A DNA stretch of 64,000 nucleotides. Source: Arabidopsis thaliana (lineage: Eukaryota > Streptophyta > Magnoliopsida > Brassicales > Brassicaceae). Of the stretch, positions 11,101-22,956 are shown piece after piece. Location of the stretch: contig NC_003075.7 of NCBI RefSeq assembly GCF_000001735.4, positions 17,981,001-18,045,000 of the forward strand. The letters run 5' to 3'. The position numbers and the translations under genes were made by a program. The notes below the pieces were generated by a model. It ran no database searches. It was not told the DNA's origin and was given only the letters and a program-made list of their open reading frames with translations. Numbering within the stretch: position 1 is the stretch's first letter; each line of letters starts with the position of its first letter.

Positions 11101-13549
11101 ATCATTCGAAAAGCTCAGGGAGAAAAATCTCATCAGCGAGTTTACTTCTGTGTCAAACGAGGCCTACCTGGTCCTTGAGGCTTTTGCCGAGACACTTCCT
11201 AATATGTACTCACAAAACATTCCACGGAATGAATCTGGGACATGGGACTGGAGCTATGTTAGCCCTATGATTGATTCAGCACTGAGTTGGATAACATTGG
11301 CCCCGCAATTACTCAAGTGGGAGAAAGGAATCGAAAGTGTCTCTGTATCAACTACTACTCTGTTGTGGTTGTATTCAGGTGTCATGCGTACAATTTCCAA
11401 AGTCCTTGAGAAAATCTCTGCGGAGGGAGAGGAAGAACCTCTACCATGGCTACCGGAGTTTGTTCCAAAGATTGGCCTTGCCATTATCAAGCACAAGCTT
11501 CTTAGTTTTTCTGTTGCAGACGTAAGTAGGTTTGGAAAAGACTCTTCCAGGTGTTCCTCTTTTATGGAGTATTTGTGTTTTCTAAGAGAACGATCTCAAG
11601 ATGACGAACTAGCATTAGCTTCTGTGAATTGTCTTCATGGGTTAACACGGACTATCGTGTCCATCCAAAATCTGATAGAATCTGCTAGATCCAAGATGAA
11701 AGCTCCGCATCAGGTAAGTATTTCCACTGGAGATGAATCTGTGCTTGCAAATGGGATACTGGCAGAGTCTCTGGCTGAGCTAACATCTGTGTCGTGCTCT
11801 TTTAGAGATTCTGTTTCATCAGAATGGCCCATCGTGCAATCAATTGAGCTACATAAACGAGGCGGATTGGCCCCCGGCGTTGGACTTGGTTGGGGAGCTA
11901 GCGGTGGTGGGTTTTGGTCAACCAGAGTTCTGTTGGCACAGGCTGGTGCCGGTCTTCTGAGTCTCTTTCTTAACATCTCTCTGAGCGACTCGCAGAATGA
12001 TCAGGGATCTGTTGGCTTTATGGATAAAGTAAACTCCGCTTTAGCTATGTGTTTGATTGCAGGTCCAAGGGATTATTTACTCGTGGAAAGAGCCTTTGAA
12101 TATGTCCTTAGACCGCATGCTTTAGAACACCTGGCCTGCTGTATCAAGTCAAACAAAAAAAACATATCGTTTGAATGGGAATGCAGCGAAGGGGACTATC
12201 ATCGTATGAGCAGTATGCTTGCTTCTCACTTCAGACATAGATGGTTACAGCAAAAGGGAAGATCGATAGCCGAGGAAGGGGTCAGTGGGGTAAGGAAGGG
12301 CACAGTTGGTCTGGAGACTATTCATGAGGACGGTGAAATGTCAAATAGTTCAACTCAGGATAAAAAATCAGACTCCTCGACCATAGAGTGGGCTCACCAG
12401 AGAATGCCCCTACCTCCACACTGGTTTCTCAGCGCCATCTCAGCAGTCCACAGTGGTAAAACCTCAACAGGGCCACCAGAATCCACAGAGTTGCTTGAAG
12501 TTGCAAAAGCTGGAGTTTTCTTTCTTGCAGGACTTGAGTCATCGTCTGGTTTTGGATCGCTTCCCTCTCCTGTTGTGAGTGTACCGTTGGTTTGGAAGTT
12601 TCACGCTTTGTCTACCGTATTGCTTGTTGGAATGGACATCATCGAAGACAAGAACACTAGGAACTTGTACAATTATCTGCAGGAGCTTTATGGGCAGTTT
12701 CTTGATGAAGCGAGACTAAATCACCGTGACACTGAGCTTCTGAGGTTCAAGTCAGACATTCATGAGAACTACTCTACTTTTCTGGAGATGGTGGTGGAGC
12801 AGTATGCTGCGGTGTCATATGGTGATGTAGTGTATGGCCGGCAGGTCTCGGTTTACCTGCATCAATGCGTGGAACACTCTGTTCGGCTTTCGGCATGGAC
12901 AGTGCTCTCCAATGCCCGTGTTCTCGAGCTTCTGCCGAGTCTAGACAAGTGCTTGGGAGAAGCGGATGGTTACCTCGAACCTGTTGAGGTAATTTACAAA
13001 AATAATAAAATGTTGATAGTGGTGAATAATGGCATCTTGAGCATCCAACTAAGATAAAATGGTGAATTGATATTGCAGGAAAATGAGGCCGTCCTTGAGG
13101 CCTACCTGAAGTCATGGACTTGTGGGGCATTGGACAGAGCTGCGACGCGTGGATCAGTAGCCTATACGCTGGTTGTGCATCACTTTTCATCTTTAGTCTT
13201 TTGCAACCAAGCCAAGGATAAAGTATCCCTGCGGAATAAGATTGTCAAGACTCTTGTCAGGGATTTATCAAGAAAGCGGCATCGTGAGGTAACTTGAAAT
13301 CCCTCATCTCTTGTTCAATGTCATTCTGGGGACTGAGGATGATAATGAAACGTGGAAATAATGTTTCAGGGGATGATGTTAGATCTCCTGCGGTATAAGA
13401 AAGGGTCTGCGAACGCCATGGAAGAAGAAGTGATAGCAGCGGAGACAGAGAAAAGAATGGAGGTGTTGAAAGAGGGTTGCGAAGGGAACTCCACCCTCCT
13501 CTTGGAACTGGAGAAGCTGAAATCAGCCGCTCTCTGTGGAAGAAGGTGA
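8115..13549 (+). CDS. IYO: MINIYO, RPAP1-type RNA polymerase II associated protein
   Basis: Plant RPAP1 homologue; known to associate with RNA polymerase II and promote transcriptional elongation needed for the onset of cell differentiation. 1465 aa in ten exons: 8115-8288, 8477-9317, 9382-9497, 9660-9838, 9942-10047, 10141-10401, 10498-10686, 10847-12988, 13079-13288, 13370-13549; all phases close. The N-terminal third is charged and disordered; RPAP1_N-like sequence is visible at MSPDEIAEAQAELLDKMDPA (exon 2), followed by basic KKRGEAKLKKRKHS. The RPAP1_C-like part starts around FDGNVVEEDV and GGKWSGVESAAERDFLRTEG. The rest is alpha-helical repeat-like. Exon 8 is unusually long (2142 bp) and contains splice-like motifs read as coding. 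The length matches AT4G38440. Confidence 0.94.
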
Positions 13550-13848
13550 ACGAGAGAATGAGAGGAAAGAAAGTCTGTGTGTTTCTTTCTCTGTTTTGAG
13601 GTTCTCTTACAGATGAAAAGCTGTGTAATTAAAAATCGATGTTCTTCTTCTGTTCTTGTAAGATTTTGGATTTTTCCAATTTCTGACAAAGTTCAATTAA
13701 AAAACTTGACTGACATTTTGAAAGCGACGTGTCTGTCTTAGAAATCAATCATATATTGGCACTTCCTATCAAGAGAGTTTGGCTGAACCCAATTTTACTA
13801 AATTATCATTATCTCAAACACAACAAGGATAGATCATCCTCATAGGCG
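13550..13848. other. Spacer between IYO and GGR
   Basis: 299 bp: IYO 3' UTR (T-rich, gttcttcttctgttcttg) and the short promoter of GGR. No gene seen. Confidence 0.4.
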
Positions 13849-14974
13849 ATGTTGTTTAGTGGTTCAGCGATCCCATTAAGCAGCTTCTGCTCTCTTCCGG
13901 AGAAACCCCACACTCTTCCTATGAAACTCTCTCCCGCTGCAATCCGATCTTCATCCTCATCTGCCCCGGGGTCGTTGAACTTCGATCTGAGGACGTATTG
14001 GACGACTCTGATCACCGAGATCAACCAGAAGCTGGATGAGGCCATACCGGTCAAGCACCCTGCGGGGATCTACGAGGCTATGAGATACTCTGTACTCGCA
14101 CAAGGCGCCAAGCGTGCCCCTCCTGTGATGTGTGTGGCGGCCTGCGAGCTCTTCGGTGGCGATCGCCTCGCCGCTTTCCCCACCGCCTGTGCCCTAGAAA
14201 TGGTGAGATAGATTCCACTCTCTCTCGCCTTGTAATCTCAATTTCGCCGTTAGTGTTTGATATGAGTGAGTAAGAAGAAGAAATAGAAAGTCTTTGTTGT
14301 TGTTGTTGAGAGATGTGTGTGTTGTATCTAATAATGGAATGAATCAGGTGCACGCGGCTTCGTTGATACACGACGACCTCCCCTGTATGGACGACGATCC
14401 TGTGCGCAGAGGAAAGCCATCTAACCACACTGTCTACGGCTCTGGCATGGCCATTCTCGCCGGTGACGCCCTCTTCCCACTCGCCTTCCAGCACATTGTC
14501 TCCCACACGCCTCCTGACCTTGTTCCCCGAGCCACCATCCTCAGACTCATCACTGAGATTGCCCGCACTGTCGGCTCCACTGGTATGGCTGCAGGCCAGT
14601 ACGTCGACCTTGAAGGAGGTCCCTTTCCTCTTTCCTTTGTTCAGGAGAAGAAATTCGGAGCCATGGGTGAATGCTCTGCCGTGTGCGGTGGCCTATTGGG
14701 CGGTGCCACTGAGGATGAGCTCCAGAGTCTCCGAAGGTACGGGAGAGCCGTCGGGATGCTGTATCAGGTGGTCGATGACATCACCGAGGACAAGAAGAAG
14801 AGCTATGATGGTGGAGCAGAGAAGGGAATGATGGAAATGGCGGAAGAGCTCAAGGAGAAGGCGAAGAAGGAGCTTCAAGTGTTTGACAACAAGTATGGAG
14901 GAGGAGACACACTTGTTCCTCTCTACACCTTCGTTGACTACGCTGCTCATCGACATTTTCTTCTTCCCCTCTGA
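13849..14974 (+). CDS. GGR: Geranyl(geranyl) diphosphate synthase small subunit type II
   Basis: Plastid prenyltransferase-like regulator of 326 aa that, by family knowledge, binds a catalytic GGPP synthase and shifts its product towards GPP or boosts GGPP. Two exons, 13849-14202 and 14348-14974 (ATG|gtgaga ... aatcag|GTG, phase 0). The N-terminal ~60 residues are Ser/Pro-rich with few acids, consistent with a chloroplast transit peptide. Both CxxxC motifs that mark these small subunits are present: CVAAC (95-99) and CSAVC (227-231). The first Asp-rich motif is kept (DDLPCMDDD, about 127-135). The second is degenerate (DDITE at 261-265 instead of DDxxD), which explains lack of independent catalysis. 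The length equals AtGGR (AT4G38460). Confidence 0.95.
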
Positions 14975-16012
14975 TTTTGGGCCCTCTTTTACATTTGGGC
15001 CTTCCTTCGCTATACGAAATTAGGCCCTGTAATGGACTGTGTATCGTTCATTTTTAGCCCAGAGCTTCTTCGCTTGACCATTCATCTTCGCTACCACCTG
15101 TCATTATCATTGTTTTTTTTTTGTGTCGGCCATGTCAAAATCATTTAGTTACTACATGTACTTTTAACCAAATTTATAGCAATCTACTATGTATGTATTT
15201 ATTTATTTATTTTGACCAAAATTCCCAACTTTTAGACTAGTTGAATTGTTTAGTGTTTGAATAAGTGTTTTATCACCCCCCCCCCCCCCAAAAAAAAAAA
15301 GACGTTTCACAACATGCGAGTACATTTCCTCCAAGATAATTGCGAATGCGACAATTAGTATAGTTCTAAATGAAGACCTAAGCCAAGTCTATGCTTTTAA
15401 CAACTCTTTCCACTATTAATCGTTGGCCATCTTATCCAATATATCTACATCATTTGCTATACTATATACATATATCCACGTTTAATATTTTCTTTCAAAC
15501 AAGAAATAAATATCTTCAGTCTCTTTCATTCGGATTTCGGATTATAATCACACTTAATTTGGCTATCATACGAGGATTGAATAATCCGAGTTTGCGTACA
15601 CAACATGTTTATTGGACTAAATGAATTATATTTGTGCCAATCCATATTTGGGTTGCTTACTTTTTCATCATGATATTATTTCTGAACTTATCTACCTAAT
15701 GTTTGTATAAACTAGCTAATCCCATATTCCCATTCTTTATATCAACATGCTGAATAAGTGAATTATATCATTGTTTTAAGTGGGACTAATATATGCATTA
15801 TGCAGAGCACATCTTTGTTACTCTTTTGAACGAATAAGTTGTTTCAAGTATTTTCTGTACGTGTTCAATCGGATATTTTCGACAACTAACATGTTATTTT
15901 CGTTCACCGCTTCATTAAATCTAAAGCTTTAGTTGAATAAGCAGTTGCTAGCTGAATTACATCAAGTGATACCTTTATATGTTTTAGAAATTCAATTAAT
16001 GCAGTTGAAAAT
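14975..16012. other. GGR 3' flank and AT-rich DNA
   Basis: Starts with four GGCCC/AGCCCA-type motifs within 80 bp (tttgggccctc, tttgggcc, taggccc, tagccca, about 14977-15061), an arrangement more usual in promoters than after a gene. A poly-C/poly-A block (about 15276-15300) follows. Otherwise AT-rich DNA with no gene that I can support. Confidence 0.4.
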
Positions 16013-16162
16013 GTGTAGGCTTATTACAACTATATTATCGGGACAATATGGACACCATCAGAAATTGATGTCCCGATTCAATGAATTAACGTGTAGACTT
16101 ACAACTATATATCGGGACAATGGACACCATCGGGAATTGATGTCCCGATTCAATGAATCTGT
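16013..16162. repeat. Tandem repeat of two palindrome-bearing units
   Basis: Two head-to-tail copies, 16013-16090 (78 bp) and 16091-16162 (72 bp), starting gtgtag.ctta and ending gattcaatgaat. Each contains an inverted repeat with 9-bp arms, ATCGGGACA ... TGTCCCGAT (16037-16045 with 16069-16077; 16111-16119 with 16141-16149). The copies differ by small indels and a few substitutions. Confidence 0.8.
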
Positions 16163-18431
16163 TAAACTCTTTTACACATTTGTTTAAATTTTCATAATCA
16201 ATCAATGGATCGTGTAATCATACTAATTAGTAAACTACATATATAATTAAGTCTGGCTCATGCAAGATAATTTATAACAAACAAAAAACTTATTTAAGTG
16301 TTTCTCTAACATTGGCCGTATCCGTTAGCATGATCCTTGACCGACGGTGTGTGTGTCATTGGGTCATTAGGGTTTATCATGTCAATAATAAAACCTTGTT
16401 AAAATATGGGTATTATTTGGTGATAATATTATCAAAGTGATCATCTGACATTGCGTTTAGTGGTTGAATCTTTAATATATCTTGGTACTTGGAACGGGGA
16501 ATAAATAAATTAATAAACACATGTAATAACATAGTATATTGCTTCATGATATGAATATGATACATATAAATAAACATGGCACGCAACCATACTATAGACC
16601 AGTACTTGTTAATTGTTGATGTAAATAAACTAGGATGTATTGAAATACTGATTTACGAAATTAGTGTTTTGTTTTTACGTGGCATTAGTGATGTGAAGAA
16701 ATGACCGATGTGAGAAAGAAGGGAGAAATAAATATAATGGGAGTGTCGATGGATGGATTGCAGCAAACTTTAACGGCGACAACTCGCCGCTTACCTGGCC
16801 GTCCCAGTTTGTGACCTTTGGTGAGAGTAAAAGGGCAAAAATCCACGTGGGCTAAAAAATGGAGCCATGTGCCGCCACATCATCGGTCAATTGGGACCAA
16901 ATACCTCTCTATACTACTTATTAGTAACTTGACTATATATCTTATGTTTTTTTTTATAATACTAATAAAATTATGGGCGACCGAATCAAAGTGGTTTATT
17001 CCTTTTTCTGGCTGCCGCATCTTTACTCTCCCTCTCTGGTCAACTCCTACCCGAGATCTATATGGAGTACCATTTTATTAAAGAAAGAAAAACAAAAACG
17101 AAAGTCAGTTAATTTATCTCTCCAAAATATATATATATGACCAAATTAAATCGCATTGCATTAGGAATGACTGCATGCTTAACATATATCGTGATATGCA
17201 TGGGGTGTGTTAATCATAAAAAAATGCCATATAATTTACAATGTACGTGTATATTGTGAGATTAATTTACAATTTGCGTGTATATCTCTAGTTTAAGAGT
17301 ATGTTACTTGGAATGATTTTAAATACTAAGGAATAGAGATTGCGTTAGAACGCGCATAAGACATGTTTATTAATAATATACACGAGCAGCCATACCTGCA
17401 CCACGTGTTACCCCATTATATATGTTTTAGGTTTATGATAATCTCTTTTCTATAATTTTGGTTGACTAGCGTGCTATAAGTTTAGTTAATTATGGTAATG
17501 TAGTATACAAAGTTTTGATATATATCACACACAACATAAGAGTAAAGAATCGTGAATCCTCCAGAGATGAGGGGAGTGAGATGCGAGAGAGAGAGAGAGA
17601 GACGTTTCTATAGTTGGGCCCTAAGTTTGTTTTTCCAATCTTTAATGTGTGGGGATACTAGTTTTTACTAGGTGCCAAGCAAAGCAGAACAAAATTGAAC
17701 AAAAGGGATAGATTAGAGGGAAAGTAAGTAGGGGGTTGGAAAAAGGATAAGTAAGAAAACAAAGGGACCAGAATAGTAAAACATACAGGTGGAACCTGAT
17801 CCGGATAAGTGAGTGGGGTCTTTATGAAAGGGGGCCACTTGTAAGAAAACGTTTTAATTTTGATCAAAAAGGGCGTATCTGTTGGAGGGACAAATGGAGA
17901 ATGTGTTGGATTTTCTTGGGGATTTGATCTCTCTTCATTATTACTACGGTTTAATATTTGATTATAGTAATAATAATCACGATTTTTAAAGTGGCATTAA
18001 TTAAGGATTAATCCAGAGAAGCTTCTTTTGTCCACCTGCAATGACTTTAATACCCATTTTAGACGTTAAAGGATCAGTATCGCCACGGCGGCATGACTCA
18101 TCCGCTCCTTCCAATACGCCGTCGTTTTATACCCCCACCTCGAATTGAAAAAAAAAAAACCCCAACAACAAAGATAAAAACGTAAAACGAAAAAAGCATA
18201 TCAATCTCTGTGCCTCTCTCAATTCTCAAATTCTGAATTCTGATCGTATCTTCTTCTCTTTAAGATTATCATTTGAATATCTTCTTCATCTTCTTCTCCA
18301 AGCCCCTCTCTCTCTGTATCGATCAATCATCAATAGGAGGAGCTAGCGAGGGGATTCAATAAAGAGATCTTCTTCTTCTTCTTCGATTCACTTTCCTTTC
18401 TTTTCCATTTTCCCTTTCGTCGTCGTCGTCA
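16163..18431. promoter_or_regulatory. AT-rich gap and STY46 upstream region
   Basis: 2.3 kb with no supported gene. CACGTG G-box cores occur at 16844-16849 and 17402-17407, and a short GA microsatellite at about 17587-17602. The last 250 bp before the STY46 ATG are CT-rich (repeated cttcttctt, ctctctctctg), consistent with its 5' leader. Confidence 0.4.
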
Positions 18432-21400
18432 ATGGTGATGGAGGACAACGAGAGTTGCGCTAGTAGAGTTATTTTCGACGCCTTACCTACCTCCCAGGCC
18501 ACTATGGACCGCCGTGAGCGCATCAAAATGGAGGTCTTCGATGAGGTTCTCCGCCGTCTCCGTCAATCGGACATTGAAGACGCCCATCTCCCTGGTTTCG
18601 AAGACGACCTCTGGAATCACTTCAATCGCCTCCCTGCCAGGTTCCTTCCTTGCTTCTTCTTCTTCTTGCATGTTGTTGTGCCCCATTCAATAGACGACTG
18701 ATTTTGTTAAATTATGGTTTAGGTATGCTTTGGATGTGAATGTGGAGAGGGCTGAAGACGTCTTGATGCACAAGCGATTGCTGCATTCTGCTTACGATCC
18801 CCAGAATCGGCCTGCTATCGAAGTTCATCTCGTCCAGGTGAGTTCCTTCCCCACTCCACTTTTATCTCTTTTCTTCTTTGTTCCCTTTTACTTTGTATAA
18901 TCCCAGACGAGTGAGATTCCTCCACATTCTCAGCACCTATGATGATTGCTTAGCCTGATCTTTCATCTTTTATGTTTTGCCTCTTTTGTCAACTTTTGGA
19001 TTCCTGGGCTCACAGGTTCTTTCGTCACTCCTCTTTTCTTAAGGTTCAACCTGCCGGGATCTCTGCTGACTTGGACTCTACTTCTAATGATGCTGGTCAT
19101 TCTTCTCCTACCCGAAAAAGGTTTGCTTTCGATACTTATCCTATTCCTCATTCTCTTAACATTTTCTATCAAACACAAAGCTAACTTTCAACTTCTCATC
19201 ATTTTTCATCCATCTTCTTCTTTCCAGCATTCATCCGCCGCCTGCCTTTGGTTCATCCCCTAATCTTGAAGCACTTGCACTTGCAGCTAGTTTATCCCAA
19301 GACGAGGATGCAGACAACTCTGTTCATAACAATTCACTCTATTCACGGTACTTTTTTTCACCTACAACACAAGAACTGATGGTTTCTCCTTTGTTTCTGG
19401 CATCAAATATTGTCGCAGTTCCAACTCACCCTGTTGTTTCAAATGCAGGCCCTTGCATGAGATAACCTTTTCCACAGAAGACAAGCCTAAACTCCTTTTT
19501 CAGGTATTTGATTAGTACTTGTTGCTTGGAAGAATTGGGTTTAGCAACTTGTTCTCTCAAGTTATTGCCACATGACTTACAACAACTAATGATTCTTATC
19601 TAAATTTCAAAATCTATGATTTCTCGCTTCTTGCATGATAAAAACTTCAAACTTCAAATTACCTCTTTAACTTGTTTGCATGTTTTGTGATCCCTGGTTT
19701 TCAACTTATCCATTTTAAATGCAAGTACAAGTCTTCCTTCTCTTTCACCAGGGTACACCTCTTGTCGGGTTATTCGTATTTCTTGCTCCCAAATACAGTC
19801 TGCAAAATTTTACCTTTTTATTTATTTATATATTTCTAAGAAAAAATGTATGGTTTAGTCTGACGATGCCATCAAGTAGAATATGTATGTGTTCTGCAAT
19901 TACAAAATTTAAATATGAATTCAATTATTACTAAGCCAGTGTAAATGATGCAGTTAACTGCCTTGCTTGCTGAGCTTGGGCTGAACATTCAAGAGGCACA
20001 TGCTTTCTCTACAACTGATGGCTACTCACTAGATGTTTTTGTTGTTGATGGCTGGCCGTACGAGGTACTTTTTCCTTGTTCTGATCCTTATCCTTTTATA
20101 GTTATACTTTATCGATGCTCTATAGAACATAAGCGTGTTGGCATGTGGCTGTAATCCATTTCTTTTCAAGAGGTCCATTTATTTATAGAATCCTTGGCTT
20201 TATGCTTTTTCGAACTTTTAGTGATCTAGTAGCTGAAACGCAACTATTTTGATACGCATACGCAAAAGGTTCCGGATTATAATTGTGGCCGTCATGCTAT
20301 CTTCTTAATTATTCAGGAAACAGAGAGACTTAGGATATCATTGGAGAAAGAAGCAGCAAAGATCGAGGTACTTGTTTCCAATTGCAAACTTAATTAACGT
20401 CATGCAAAAGATATTGAAATTTATGATTCATTGACAACCTTTTCTTCCCAAAGCACCAGATTCTGAGTGAAATGGAATTAGATGCTTTATGTGAAGTCTT
20501 AAAGTTTTTCATAGTGACACCATCTGACGCACAAGTGTTGTGATAAGTTATTAATAATTCGTTTTCATCACACTCAGTTGCAGAGCCAAAGCTGGCCTAT
20601 GCAGCAATCCTTCTCTCCGGAAAAGGAAAATGGGCAAACAGGTGCCAGAACGCATGTTCCAATACCCAATGACGGAACTGATGTTTGGGAAATCAACCTT
20701 AAACACCTAAAATTTGGGCATAAAATAGCGTCTGGTTCTTATGGAGATCTGTAAGTTGGCTGTATCTATCAAACTCATGTTTTATACTAAAGTGTTCAGA
20801 TGTTAATCTCTCTCCTTCCTTCTGTTTACCTCTTGTTTTATTTCAGGTATAAAGGTACATACTGTAGCCAGGAAGTTGCTATCAAAGTCCTAAAGCCAGA
20901 GCGTCTAGACTCAGATCTAGAGAAAGAGTTTGCCCAAGAAGTCTTTATTATGAGGTTTGTGTGCCTTCTTGTCTGTTCCCTTGTAATCTTATATGCAGAT
21001 AAACGATAACAGCTGACGTAAAGTATCATTCAAAATCTTTCGGTTTTCAGGAAAGTTAGACACAAAAATGTTGTTCAGTTCATTGGTGCTTGCACCAAGC
21101 CTCCACATCTGTGTATCGTTACAGGTATGTTGCAGTGACCATGTTTATCCGTATTATTCAGTTTGATATCACGTTCTACGCTTACCATTTTCTTTCTCGC
21201 CTGTCTCTTTCTCATTTAATAGAATTCATGCCCGGTGGAAGTGTATATGACTATCTACACAAGCAAAAGGGCGTCTTTAAGCTTCCAACTTTGTTTAAAG
21301 TAGCTATAGATATTTGCAAAGGGATGAGCTACTTACACCAAAATAACATAATTCACAGAGATTTGAAGGCTGCCAACCTCTTAATGGACGAAAATGAGGT

Positions 21401-22551
21401 AATACTTGCAACTTATTATTATATATCTTTGTCATCCATGTACACTAGTACGTTTGTAGTTGGAATGTACGAATCTACTATATACTTTGGATGAAATACT
21501 GCTCCATGTTAATACTCAAATAGTCAAATTACATGTTTGTGCTGCATCACATATGATATCTCCTTGAGCTTGCGTTATACAGGATTTTAACCATCATATT
21601 CTTCTCATTTACGTGGTGTCCACTACCTAGTTAGTTCTTGCTTCTGTGGATAGCAATTCAGTTGCAGATTCATATATGTGTCTTGGTTTATTGTTACAGG
21701 TGGTTAAGGTTGCAGACTTTGGGGTGGCTAGAGTGAAAGCACAAACTGGAGTTATGACAGCTGAAACTGGAACATATCGCTGGATGGCTCCAGAGGTACG
21801 TTTTTCATGGTGGTTTTATATATAGTCTGCATTGACCCGCTTCCCCCATAAGACACTTAGTAAACCTGGTTACCTGGTGACGGTTATTAGATTGACTAGT
21901 ATCTCATTCTGAGACTATGCTTTTCTGAAATTCAGGTGATAGAACACAAGCCATATGATCACAAGGCTGACGTATTCAGCTACGGGATTGTGCTATGGGA
22001 GTTGTTGACTGGGAAGGTACTTGCGTGACTCTTTAGTCTGAAAAACAAAATACATGACCTAAAATGGCTGATAGTGTCTAACTCATGGGTTGATGACTTG
22101 ATGTGATGGCAGCTTCCATATGAATACATGACGCCGTTGCAGGCAGCAGTAGGGGTTGTCCAAAAGGTAATCGGTGTGAAGAATGCATTGTGATTGTAAA
22201 CGTTTTCAACATCATCTTACAAAAGAGTGTGATTGGCAGGGATTAAGGCCAACAATACCAAAGAACACGCATCCGAAATTGGCAGAGCTATTGGAGAGAT
22301 TGTGGGAGCATGATTCGACGCAGAGACCAGACTTCTCAGAGATCATAGAGCAGCTTCAAGAGATAGCCAAGGAGGTAAGTAAAAGGATTTGGATAGGATG
22401 AAATGAATATGTGTAAATGGAAGAGTAAACAGAATTGAGTGTGTGTGTGTGTGTGTAGGTAGGAGAAGAGGGAGAGGAGAAGAAAAAGTCGTCAACAGGA
22501 CTAGGAGGGGGTATATTTGCAGCCCTGAGGAGAAGCACCACACATCATTGA
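18432..22551 (+). CDS. STY46: ACT-domain Ser/Thr/Tyr protein kinase STY46
   Basis: Cytosolic dual-specificity kinase of 575 aa; the STY8/17/46 group is known to phosphorylate transit peptides of chloroplast precursor proteins. Sixteen exons: 18432-18640, 18723-18837, 19044-19120, 19228-19347, 19449-19503, 19954-20064, 20317-20367, 20578-20750, 20847-20954, 21051-21124, 21223-21398, 21700-21795, 21936-22016, 22113-22166, 22240-22374, 22459-22551. An ACT-type regulatory domain is near residues 178-230 ([19 protein letters not shown]). The kinase domain starts near residue 292: Gly loop [13 protein letters not shown] lysine ([10 protein letters not shown]), catalytic [17 protein letters not shown] and APEV. 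The tail is Lys/Gly-rich ([11 protein letters not shown]). The last intron ends in (GT)9 directly before AG. The length equals AT4G38470. Confidence 0.95.
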
Positions 22552-22956
22552 AAACTGTAAAGCAGCAAATTAATTTGCAGATGAATGATAATGAGCCTCT
22601 GTATTTGTTTGTGTGTTGCTCCCCTTATTCAATTGATTTTGATTTCCTTTGTAAGTTGCTGCACCACACTATCTCTATCTCAAAAAAAAAAAAGCTTTTA
22701 ATGAAAGAAAAAACTCTTCATTTAGCATCAAAGCAAATGCACCCAAAAATAGAAAAAAAAAAAAAAGGCTCACGCCGAAGCAATAAAACCACCACAAAAA
22801 GTCAAAAGCCAAAGTCAAAAGAGAGGCTTCGTGGGCCCTAAAAGGGATACACTTTGGTTCTCTGTTTCTGTTCTTCTTCTCTAATAAGTTTTTCTCTAGT
22901 CGTTCAATATTACTTAACGATAAATCAGACTTTTTAAACTCGATCTGGTGGGGACG
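22552..22956. other. Spacer between STY46 and the WD40 gene
   Basis: STY46 3' UTR followed by the short promoter/leader of the WD40 gene (CT-rich about 22860-22890). A-rich runs at 22681-22692 and 22751-22766. No gene seen. Confidence 0.4.

Noticed and set aside
11710..11976. Minus-strand 88-codon frame in IYO exon 8
   Set aside because: Pro-rich antisense shadow with no motif; the sense frame is clearly coding.
14078..14506. Minus-strand 142-codon frame over GGR
   Set aside because: Crosses the GGR intron and exons antisense; composition reflects the GC-rich sense codons.
15933..16187. 84-codon frame across the palindromic repeat
   Set aside because: Apparent internal repeat of GHHxKLMSRFNE is only the DNA tandem repeat; no other coding sign, AT-rich flanks.
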